A stretch of DNA of 64,000 bases from Pararhizobium_B sp963838155 (GTDB lineage: Bacteria; Pseudomonadota; Alphaproteobacteria; Rhizobiales; Rhizobiaceae): positions 310,001-374,000 of the forward strand of contig CAWIQE010000019.1 in assembly GCA_963838155.1 (NCBI GenBank), read 5' to 3'. Numbering within the stretch: position 1 is the first letter of the stretch; every line of letters begins with the position of its first letter. The notes beneath the pieces are model-generated. The model did no database searches. It was not told the DNA's origin and saw only the letters and a list, made by a program, of their open reading frames with translations. Below are positions 9,723 through 16,826 of this stretch, piece after piece. The position numbers and the translations under genes were made by a program.

Positions 9723-10388
9723 CTACTTTTCGAAGACGAGCCCCTCGGGCTGCGCGCCGAGGTCCTTCAGCGACGCGTTGATGTCCTTCACCATCGGGTC
9801 GGGCCCGCAGACGTAGAAATGCTGCGAGAAGTCGCCGATGTGCTTCTTCAGGAACGCCTTGTCGATGCGGCCGTGCTCGAAGCGGGGGTTGTCCCCCTCG
9901 TCGAGGACGTAGATCGTCTCGAGCCCGTCCATGTCGTCGAACTCGTCCTTCAGGATGATGTCGGCTTCGGTGCGGTTGGCGAATATCAGCCGGTGGCCGG
10001 CGATGCGGCCCTCCGCGGCCAGGTTGCGCAGTATCGCGATGAACGGCGTGACGCCGGCGCCGCCGGCGATGAAGGTGCCGGGTCCCGAGTAGCGGATGGT
10101 GCCCCAGGACTCCTCGATGATGAAGCGATCGCCGACGTCGAGGCCGCCGATCTGCTCGGTCAGTCCGCCGTGCTCCGGATAGATCTTGATGGTGAATTGC
10201 AGCTCCCGCCAGTCCGGCAGGGAGGTGAAGGTGAAGGGATGCTTGTCGTCGCGCCAGCCGTCCCTGTCGATGCCGACGTCGGTGGCCTGGCCGGGCTCGA
10301 ACTCGTAGCCCTCGGGCCTTTCGAACGTGAACTGACGCACGTTGTGGGTGATCTGCTCGACTTTCGTGATCTCGACGACGTGGCTCAT
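9723..10388 (-). CDS. Ferredoxin-NADP reductase-like FAD-binding oxidoreductase
   Basis: A compact 221-residue flavoprotein of the ferredoxin-NADP+ reductase superfamily. The FAD-binding barrel has the HPFTFTS motif (residues 50-56, the RxYS-like flavin site), and the NAD(P)-binding half has GTFIAGGAGVTPFIAILR and the C-terminal FYVCGPDPM. It lacks a ferredoxin, globin or oxygenase domain, so its electron partner must be a separate protein. It stands alone, convergent with the TAXI operon and downstream of the pnp terminator. ATG 10388 is supported by GGAAGAAACAGG just upstream. The physiological substrate is unknown. Confidence 0.85.
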   Translation of the reverse strand: MSHVVEITKVEQITHNVRQFTFERPEGYEFEPGQATDVGIDRDGWRDDKHPFTFTSLPDWRELQFTIKIYPEHGGLTEQIGGLDVGDRFIIEESWGTIRYSGPGTFIAGGAGVTPFIAILRNLAAEGRIAGHRLIFANRTEADIILKDEFDDMDGLETIYVLDEGDNPRFEHGRIDKAFLKKHIGDFSQHFYVCGPDPMVKDINASLKDLGAQPEGLVFEK

Positions 10389-10473
10389 CCTGTTTCTTCC
10401 GTCTCCGCAATGGTCACCTCGCGGTCAATGCAGAGATCATACGCTTGTTCCGGCCGGCAGGCGACCCGAACGA

Positions 10474-10510
10474 GAAAACCCCGCCCGGCGGGTCGCCGGA
10501 CGGGGTTTTC
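10474..10510 (-). terminator. Intrinsic terminator of the rpsO-pnp transcript
   Basis: GAAAACCCCG and CGGGGTTTTC flank a GC-rich inverted repeat; read on the minus strand the hairpin ends in a T run (GGGGTTTTC). It lies 30 bases after the pnp stop. The symmetric A/T flanks could also act on plus-strand transcription. Confidence 0.8.
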
Positions 10511-10539
10511 GATTGCGGTTGGAAGGCGGCGTCGCCGGT

Positions 10540-12672
10540 TCAGTCGGCGGCGGCCTCTTCCCTCTTGATTTCCTTGCCCGTCTCCTGGTCGACGACCTTC
10601 ATGGAGAGGCGGACCTTGCCGCGCTCGTCGAAGCCCATCAGCTTGACGAAGACCTTGTCGCCTTCCTTGACCACGTCGGTGGTCTTGGCGACGCGCTCCG
10701 GCGCCAGCTGGGAAATGTGGACGAGGCCGTCGCGCGGACCGAAGAAGTTGACGAACGCGCCGAAGTCGGCGGTCTTGACGACGGTGCCTTCGTAGACGAC
10801 GCCCACTTCCGGCTCCGCGACGATGGACGTGATCCACTTTTTCGCCGCCTCGATCTCCTTGCCGGAGGACGAGGCGATCTTGATGGTGCCGTCATCCTCG
10901 ATGTTGACCTTCGCGCCGGTCTTCTCGACGATCTCGCGGATGACCTTGCCGCCCGATCCGATGACTTCGCGGATTTTGTCGACGGGGATGTTCATCACCT
11001 CGATGCGGGGTGCGAACTCGCCGAGCTCGGCGCGGCTCGAGGTGATCGCCTTCGCCATTTCGCCGAGGATGTGCAGGCGTCCGCCCTTGGCCTGGTCGAG
11101 CGCCACCTGCATGATTTCCTCGGTGATGCCGGCGATCTTGATGTCCATCTGCAGCGAGGTGATGCCGTTCTCGGAGCCTGCGACCTTGAAGTCCATGTCG
11201 CCGAGATGGTCCTCGTCGCCGAGGATGTCGGAGAGAACCGCGAAGCGCTCGCCCTCCTTGATCAGGCCCATGGCGATGCCGGCGACGGGCTGGGCGATCG
11301 GCACGCCGGCGTCCATCAGAGCGAGCGAGGTGCCGCAGACGGTCGCCATCGAGGAGGAACCGTTCGATTCGGTGATCTCCGAGACGACGCGCAGGGTGTA
11401 GGGGAACTGCTCGGACGTCGGCAGCATCGGATGGATCGCCCGCCAGGCCAGCTTGCCGTGACCGATCTCGCGGCGTCCGGGAGACCCCATGCGACCCGTC
11501 TCCCCGACCGAATAGGGCGGGAAGTTGTAGTGCAGCATGAAGTTTTCCTTGTACATGCCGGTCAGGGCATCGACGTACTGCTCGTCCTCGCCGGTTCCGA
11601 GCGTCGCCACGACGACCGCCTGGGTCTCGCCGCGGGTGAACAGCGCGGATCCGTGCGTGCGCGGCAGAACGCCGACCTCGGCGACGATCGGGCGGACCGT
11701 CTCCAGGTCGCGACCGTCGATGCGGCTCTTGGTGTCGAGGATGTTCCAGCGGACGATCTTGGCCTGGAGGTGCTTGAAGACCGCGCCGATCTGCTCGGCG
11801 GTGTATTCGGCCTCGGCGTCCTCGGCCGGTGCGAAATGGGCCTTGACCTTCGTCTTCACCGCGTCGACGGCGGCGTAGCGTTCGGTCTTGTCGGTGATGC
11901 GGTAGGCGGCGCGGAGCTCGTCCTCGGCGACCTTCAGCATCTTCTCCTCGAGGGAGGAAAGATCCTCGGGCTCGAACTCGCGCGGCTCCTTGGCGGCGGC
12001 CTCGGCAAGCTTGATGATCCCGTCCATGACCGGCTGGATCGCCCTGTGGCCGAACATGACGGCGCCGAGCATGACGTCCTCGGCCAGCTCTCCGGCTTCC
12101 GACTCGACCATCAGAACCGCGTCCTGCGTCCCGGCGACGATGAGGTCGAGGGTCGATTCGATCATCTCGTCGACATGGGGGTTCAGGACGTATTCGCCGT
12201 TGATGTAGCCGACGCGGGCGCCGCCGATCGGACCCATGAAGGGAATGCCCGAGAGCGTCAGCGCGGCGGACGCGGCGATCATCGACACCACGTCCGGATT
12301 GTTCTCCAGGTCATGCTGCATGACCGTGATGATCACCTGGGTGTCGTTCTTGTAGCCTTCGGGGAAGAGCGGGCGTATCGGGCGGTCGATCAGCCGGGAC
12401 ACGAGGGTCTCGTTCTCGCTCGGACGGCCCTCGCGCTTGAAGTACCCGCCCGGGATCTTGCCGGCCGCGTAGGTCTTTTCCTGGTAGTTGACCGTCAGCG
12501 GGAAGAAGTCCTGGCCGGCTCTCGGCTCCTTGGCCGATACCACGGTGGCCAGCACGACGGTCTCGCCGTAGGTGGCGAGCACCGCGCCGTCCGCCTGGCG
12601 GGCGATCTTTCCCGTCTCCAGGGTGAGCGTGCGCCCGCCCCATTCGATCTCGATCTTGTGGGTGTTGAACAT
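10540..12672 (-). CDS. pnp: Polyribonucleotide nucleotidyltransferase (PNPase)
   Basis: PNPase degrades RNA 3' to 5' phosphorolytically and is part of the degradosome. The 710-residue protein has two RNase PH-like domains (about 1-215 and 310-545), a KH domain (IGSGGKVIREIVEKTGAKV, about 560-580) and a C-terminal S1 domain (GVVYEGTVVKTADFGAFVNF), ending in a short acidic tail. The N-terminus MFNTHKIEIEWGGRTLTLETGKIARQADGAV is family-typical (first 20 residues quoted here as MFNTHKIEIEWGGRTLTLET). It follows rpsO, the classical rpsO-pnp arrangement, where PNPase in E. coli autoregulates via RNase III cleavage of the leader hairpin. Confidence 0.97.
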   Translation of the reverse strand: MFNTHKIEIEWGGRTLTLETGKIARQADGAVLATYGETVVLATVVSAKEPRAGQDFFPLTVNYQEKTYAAGKIPGGYFKREGRPSENETLVSRLIDRPIRPLFPEGYKNDTQVIITVMQHDLENNPDVVSMIAASAALTLSGIPFMGPIGGARVGYINGEYVLNPHVDEMIESTLDLIVAGTQDAVLMVESEAGELAEDVMLGAVMFGHRAIQPVMDGIIKLAEAAAKEPREFEPEDLSSLEEKMLKVAEDELRAAYRITDKTERYAAVDAVKTKVKAHFAPAEDAEAEYTAEQIGAVFKHLQAKIVRWNILDTKSRIDGRDLETVRPIVAEVGVLPRTHGSALFTRGETQAVVVATLGTGEDEQYVDALTGMYKENFMLHYNFPPYSVGETGRMGSPGRREIGHGKLAWRAIHPMLPTSEQFPYTLRVVSEITESNGSSSMATVCGTSLALMDAGVPIAQPVAGIAMGLIKEGERFAVLSDILGDEDHLGDMDFKVAGSENGITSLQMDIKIAGITEEIMQVALDQAKGGRLHILGEMAKAITSSRAELGEFAPRIEVMNIPVDKIREVIGSGGKVIREIVEKTGAKVNIEDDGTIKIASSSGKEIEAAKKWITSIVAEPEVGVVYEGTVVKTADFGAFVNFFGPRDGLVHISQLAPERVAKTTDVVKEGDKVFVKLMGFDERGKVRLSMKVVDQETGKEIKREEAAAD

Positions 12673-12990
12673 GTTGCGTCCTTTGTTGCCGGCGGCGTTT
12701 CCGCATCTCGTCAGAGCATGCGCGGCCGCTTCACCGGCGGTGGTGCCGACGCGTCACGGGCAAGACAACGGGAGGCTTTTCCTTCTCGGCCCGGGGCCGG
12801 CAAAAGCATCCAGCAATCCTGCCCCATGACAGGTCGCCGTTGATCCGCGCCGCGGCCCATCCGCGGCGCTGGAAATCTGGTGGACCGCGCTCGTGCGCGG
12901 CCCGTCGAGTTCGCGACGATGGAACCATCGCCCCGAAAATGCAACCGGCGGAAAATGCCCCTCAAGGACAACCTCCGCCCGAGCGTAAGG
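12673..12990 (-). other. rpsO-pnp intergenic leader with hairpin
   Basis: This 318-base gap holds no convincing gene on either strand. It carries a perfect 9-bp stem GCGCCGCGG/CCGCGGCGC with a five-base loop at 12847-12869 and no T tract. By position it could be an rpsO-end attenuator or the RNase III-cleaved pnp leader stem known in enterobacteria; no further signal was recognised. Confidence 0.45.
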
Positions 12991-13260
12991 CTAGCGGCGA
13001 ATGCCGAGGCTGGAGATCACCTTGCGATAACGCTCCTCGTCCTTCTTCTTCAGGTAATCGAGAAGCGAACGGCGGTGCGAGACAAGCTTCAGGAGACCGC
13101 GACGGGAGTGATTGTCCTTCTTGTGTTCCTTGAAGTGCTCGGTGAGGTTGACGATCCGCTCGGTGAGGATCGCGATCTGGACCTCTGCGGACCCGGTATC
13201 GCCGTCCTTGGCGGCGTATTCCTTGACCAGCTCAGCCTTGCGCTCAACAGTAATCGACAT
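12991..13260 (-). CDS. rpsO: 30S ribosomal protein S15
   Basis: S15 binds 16S rRNA early in small-subunit assembly. The 89-residue product starts MSITVERKAELV at ATG 13260 and contains the family core GSAEVQIAILTERI and HKKDNHSRRGLLKLVSHRR, ending YRKVISSLGIRR. The open frame continues 45 codons upstream, but that stretch is leader sequence; the ATG at 13260 has AAAGGATGG upstream. It precedes pnp and follows the HWE kinase gene. A leader hairpin at 13332-13352 could take part in S15 autoregulation. Confidence 0.97.
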   Translation of the reverse strand: MSITVERKAELVKEYAAKDGDTGSAEVQIAILTERIVNLTEHFKEHKKDNHSRRGLLKLVSHRRSLLDYLKKKDEERYRKVISSLGIRR

Positions 13261-13331
13261 CGTGCCATCCTTTCGAATTTGAGGATTATGGTCGCCGACG
13301 GCCGGGATGTCGTCCAGCTGCGGCCGGTTAC

Positions 13332-13352
13332 AACGAGCGACGAACGCTCGTT
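13332..13352 (-). promoter_or_regulatory. Hairpin in the rpsO leader or kinase 3' region
   Basis: AACGAGCG-ACGAA-CGCTCGTT is a perfect 8-bp inverted repeat in the 150-base gap between the HWE kinase stop and rpsO. It may stabilise the rpsO leader or end the upstream transcript; no T tract follows directly on the minus strand (GTAACC). Confidence 0.4.
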
Positions 13353-13410
13353 GCCGCGCATATAGGCGAAATCGCGCCGGATTGGAAGAGGGCAAAGAGC
13401 GGTCCCGGCA

Positions 13411-15126
13411 TCAGCCCAGGTTCTCGAAATCGCCCTGCAGCTTCTCGAGCGGGATCGAGAAGGTCCATTCGATGCCGTCGTCGTGCATTTCGCGGGCGAG
13501 CTCGGCGCCGAGCGATATGCCGAGAATGCGCTCCAGCACGATGGAACCGAAGCCCTTTCGCTCCGGCACGTCCTTCAGGACGACGTCCCTCTCCCGCCAA
13601 ACGAAACGGACGAGCCCGTCCTCCAGCGTCCAGCTCACGTCGAGCCGGCCCTTCAGGTCGGAGAAGGCGCCGTATTTGGCGGCGTTGGTGGAGAGTTCGT
13701 GCATGGCCATGCCCATGACCTGGGCCGACTGGGAATCGAGGCGCACCTCCGGGCCGGCGACCTTGACCCTGCCGGCCTCGGCGGGGCGGAAGGTCTCCAG
13801 CTGGTCGATGACGAGGGCCTTGAGGTCGACGCCGTGCGTGGTGTTGGTGATCATCAGGTCGGTCGAACGCGCCAGCCCGGATATGCGCCTGCGGAAGGCG
13901 TCGGCGAATTCCTCCTTCGAACCGGAAAGCTTGGCGGTCTGGTTCAGCATGGCCTGGATGACGGTCAGCTGGTTCTTCGACCGGTGGGCGACCTCGCGCA
14001 TCAGGAACCGTATCTCGTTCTCGGCATTCTTGCGCTCGCGCCCCGCCCGCGCCAGGGCTTCCGAAACGGTCGTGAACTCGATGATCGGCTGCTCGCGGCG
14101 TTCGACCGCCTCGCCGGCTCCGAGCCGGCTGGCGTCGCGGGCGAGGCTGCGGGCCGAGGAACTCATGATGCGCGCGATGAAGAAGGCACCGGTCACGGCA
14201 AGGCCGGCGATCGCGATGCCGCCGAAGACGAGCCAGGCGAGCGACCGGTTGATCGTCCTGCGCACCTCGGCGGTCGGCGCCCATGACACGATCGACCAGC
14301 CCGTCACGTCGGAGGGCTGGACGATGAGCTGATAGTCGGTCCCCTGGTACGACACCTCGGTAAAGCCCGAACTCAGTCCCTTGTCGAAGGGGATGTAGAA
14401 CGGGTGGCCGGTGCGGCCCGGTCCGTCCGAGGACGCGATGACGGTCCGCGTGCCGTCGACCAGCGCCGCGCTCCAGCCGTTGGGGATCTGCTTGCTCGAC
14501 AGGGTCTGGTCGAATTCCGCGGCGCGCTTCGTCAGGACGAGCAGGGAAGCCTTGCCGGTCTTCGTCTTCAACGGCAGCGCAACGTCGAAGGACCACTGGT
14601 TGAGGCTACTGTCGAAAAAGACGTCCGAGACGACGGGCCAGCCGGACTCGAGCGCCTTCTTGGCCGATTCGAGGTTGGCCCCCTTGCCCAGCGATTTTCC
14701 GAACGGTTCGGTCGTGTTCATCATCTCGCCGAACCGGCCGTCTAGGACGGTCAGGTAGGCGCTGGTTCCGGCGAGCGCCTGGATGGCCCGGTCGTGGAAC
14801 TGGTTCAGGTCGCCGGCCTGCAGGGAGGTGGCGGTCGACAGCACGCGCAAGGTCGCGAGCATGCCGGAGACGTCGCGGTCGACCAGCTGTGCGACGGAGC
14901 GCGTGGCGGCGATGAAGGCGGATTGAAAGGCCCGGTTCTGCGCCTCGCCGGTGCGGATGAGAACCGTCGCCGAAAACAGGAAGGCCGGCAGCAGGACGAC
15001 CAGGAGCAGGGCGATCAGATAGACCTTGATCGAATAGGTGACCCGGCGACGGCCCTTGCGGGACCCGGCGCGGGCCGGGTCCACGACGCCCGCCTCCACG
15101 ACCGAGGACCGGCCGTCAGCGGCCAT
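13411..15126 (-). CDS. HWE-family membrane sensor histidine kinase
   Basis: A membrane-bound kinase of the HWE class, which often acts in general stress or light responses of alphaproteobacteria. From ATG 15126 it has 571 residues: a membrane helix (about 35-57), a periplasmic Cache-like sensor (about 60-295), a second helix (297-319), a HAMP-like stretch, and the kinase core. The phospho-acceptor His381 lies in EVAHRSKNQLTVIQ; the diagnostic HWE residues are present (His476 in MHELSTNAAKYGA and WRE at 510-512), with GFGSIVLERI in the ATP lid. No response regulator is adjacent. The frame is open another 53 codons upstream but these are Arg/Gly-rich and have no binding site. It sits unexpectedly between truB and rpsO. 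Confidence 0.87.
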   Translation of the reverse strand: MAADGRSSVVEAGVVDPARAGSRKGRRRVTYSIKVYLIALLLVVLLPAFLFSATVLIRTGEAQNRAFQSAFIAATRSVAQLVDRDVSGMLATLRVLSTATSLQAGDLNQFHDRAIQALAGTSAYLTVLDGRFGEMMNTTEPFGKSLGKGANLESAKKALESGWPVVSDVFFDSSLNQWSFDVALPLKTKTGKASLLVLTKRAAEFDQTLSSKQIPNGWSAALVDGTRTVIASSDGPGRTGHPFYIPFDKGLSSGFTEVSYQGTDYQLIVQPSDVTGWSIVSWAPTAEVRRTINRSLAWLVFGGIAIAGLAVTGAFFIARIMSSSARSLARDASRLGAGEAVERREQPIIEFTTVSEALARAGRERKNAENEIRFLMREVAHRSKNQLTVIQAMLNQTAKLSGSKEEFADAFRRRISGLARSTDLMITNTTHGVDLKALVIDQLETFRPAEAGRVKVAGPEVRLDSQSAQVMGMAMHELSTNAAKYGAFSDLKGRLDVSWTLEDGLVRFVWRERDVVLKDVPERKGFGSIVLERILGISLGAELAREMHDDGIEWTFSIPLEKLQGDFENLG

Positions 15127-15349
15127 GGGTGCACGCTTCCGGGAACCGGACCCCCTGCGGGCACAACGTCTCCATCCGCATCCGCCTTTCCGCCAAAGTC
15201 GAGAGCGCGCGAGCGCGGCGGAACCGCCGCCCGCCGACCGCTTCGGAAAAGTGGGGCGCCCGCCGGCGCTTCCGTTTCCGAACAAGATGACCTAACCCAT
15301 TTGGGGCAGGCTGTACACTCCGACCCGGCCGCTTGCGGCCGGCCTTCCG

Positions 15350-16282
15350 TCAGCCGGCAAAGACCCGCTTCGGCCGGAATTCTCCCTCGCCGATCTCGCC
15401 GATGGCGACGAGGCGTCCGCGTGCGGTGGCGAAGGCCTCCTCCTCGGCGACCGGTGCATCGCGGCCGCGCAGGACGATCGGGTTGCCGAGGCGCAGGCGA
15501 CGCGCCTGGTCGTCGCTGACGGCGACGTGCGGCAGGGTCGCCAGCGCCTCGCCCGTATCGATGAGATATTCGTCGAGGGCGGCCAGCCGGGCCTCGTCCT
15601 CGGCCCCCTCGAGGGCGACGAGGTCGGCGAGCGGAACCAGGTCGGCCTCGCCGAACGGGACGACGCAGGTCCGCCTGAGCTTCGAGATGTGGCCGAAGCA
15701 GCCGAGGTCGCGGCCCATGTCGCGGGCGAGCGCCCGCACGTAGGTGCCCTTGCCGCATTCGATCTCGAACACGGCGGTGCGGTCGTCGGGGCAGGCGACG
15801 AGCAGCAGCCGGTGAATCTCGACCTCGCGCGAGGGCACCTCGACGACCTCTCCCTCCCGGGCGAGATCGTAGGCCCGTTCGCCGCCGATCTTGATCGCCG
15901 AGAAGGTCGGCGGCACCTGTTCGACGACGCCGGTATAGGCCGGCAGCAGCGCTTCGATCGCCGACCGCGACGGCCGCACGTCCGACGTGCGCGTCACCTC
16001 GCCTTCCAGGTCGTCGGTGCTGCGCTCCTCGCCCCAGGTCACGCTGAACCGGTAGATCTTGCGGCCGTCCATGACATAGGGGACGGTCTTCGTCGCCTCG
16101 CCCAGCGCGATCGGGAGCATTCCCGAGGCGAGCGGGTCGAGCGTCCCGGCGTGGCCCGCCTTCTGGGCCTTGTAGAGCCACTTGATCTTCGAGACGGCCT
16201 CGGTCGAGCCGAAATCCTCCGGCTTGTCGAGAATCAGCCAGCCGGAAATCGCGCGGCCCTTCTTCTTTCGGGGTCGGGACAT
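15350..16282 (-). CDS. truB: tRNA pseudouridine(55) synthase
   Basis: TruB makes pseudouridine 55 in the T-loop of tRNAs. The 310-residue protein begins MSRPRKKKGRAISGWLILDK and has the catalytic Asp49 in GHAGTLDPLASG; GKGTYVRALARDMG is the second conserved block. It follows rbfA by 40 bases in the nusA-infB operon order. A short CCGGCCGC/GCGGCCGG repeat lies just behind its stop (15325-15342). The interval 15127-15349 to the kinase start contains no other gene. Confidence 0.96.
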   Translation of the reverse strand: MSRPRKKKGRAISGWLILDKPEDFGSTEAVSKIKWLYKAQKAGHAGTLDPLASGMLPIALGEATKTVPYVMDGRKIYRFSVTWGEERSTDDLEGEVTRTSDVRPSRSAIEALLPAYTGVVEQVPPTFSAIKIGGERAYDLAREGEVVEVPSREVEIHRLLLVACPDDRTAVFEIECGKGTYVRALARDMGRDLGCFGHISKLRRTCVVPFGEADLVPLADLVALEGAEDEARLAALDEYLIDTGEALATLPHVAVSDDQARRLRLGNPIVLRGRDAPVAEEEAFATARGRLVAIGEIGEGEFRPKRVFAG

Positions 16283-16322
16283 CTCTACTCGTTCCTGTGC
16301 ATCGTCGTTCAGGAGGCGTCGA

Positions 16323-16736
16323 TCAGCGCCCGTGGCCTTCGTCGTCGTCGCGGTCGAGGTCGCGCGCGACTTCCGGAGAGCGCAGCAGATCGTCGATCTT
16401 CTGGAAGTTCTCGAAGCTCGTATCGTCGCGGAAGCGGACCTCCGGCATGTACTTCATCTGCCGCAGGGCCGGACCCAGCCGGCCGCGAATGAACCTCGAA
16501 TGGCGGTTCAGCGCATCGATGAAGGGGGCGTGGTCCTCCTGCCCGAGCGGCGTCACATAGGCCGTCGCGATCTTGAGATCGGGCGACATGCGCACCTCGG
16601 AAACGGAGATGACGCTGCCCTCGATCAGCGGATCGCTCACGTCGCCGCGCTGCAGCACCTCCGTGAGGGCGGCGCGCACCTGCTCGCCGACGCGCAACTG
16701 GCGCTGGGACGGCGCGGAGGATGGGGATCGTGTCAT
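16323..16736 (-). CDS. rbfA: 30S ribosome-binding factor A
   Basis: RbfA is a late 30S assembly factor that binds near the 16S rRNA 5' helix and helps cold adaptation. The 137-residue sequence has the KH-like fold pattern: RVGEQVRAALTEVLQRGDV, ISVSEVRMSPDLKIATAYV and the C-terminal FRDDTSFENFQKIDDLL. It follows infB after a gap occupied by two strong hairpins, and precedes truB. ATG 16736 is the only good start. Confidence 0.95.
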   Translation of the reverse strand: MTRSPSSAPSQRQLRVGEQVRAALTEVLQRGDVSDPLIEGSVISVSEVRMSPDLKIATAYVTPLGQEDHAPFIDALNRHSRFIRGRLGPALRQMKYMPEVRFRDDTSFENFQKIDDLLRSPEVARDLDRDDDEGHGR

Positions 16737-16760
16737 CAGTTCATCACTCGATGATGGCCG

Positions 16761-16815
16761 CCGCCGGCGGACGCCGTCCGCCGGCGGCGGCCCCCGCGGA
16801 GGATCCGCGGGGGCC
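16761..16815 (-). promoter_or_regulatory. Twin strong hairpins in the infB-rbfA gap
   Basis: Two adjacent perfect inverted repeats fill most of this 90-base gap: CCGCCGGCGGA-CGCCG-TCCGCCGGCGG (16761-16787) and GGCCCCCGCGGA-GGA-TCCGCGGGGGCC (16789-16815). No T tract follows on the minus strand, so mRNA stabilisation or processing between infB and rbfA is more likely than simple termination. Confidence 0.55.
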
Positions 16816-16826
16816 GCTCGCGGCCG

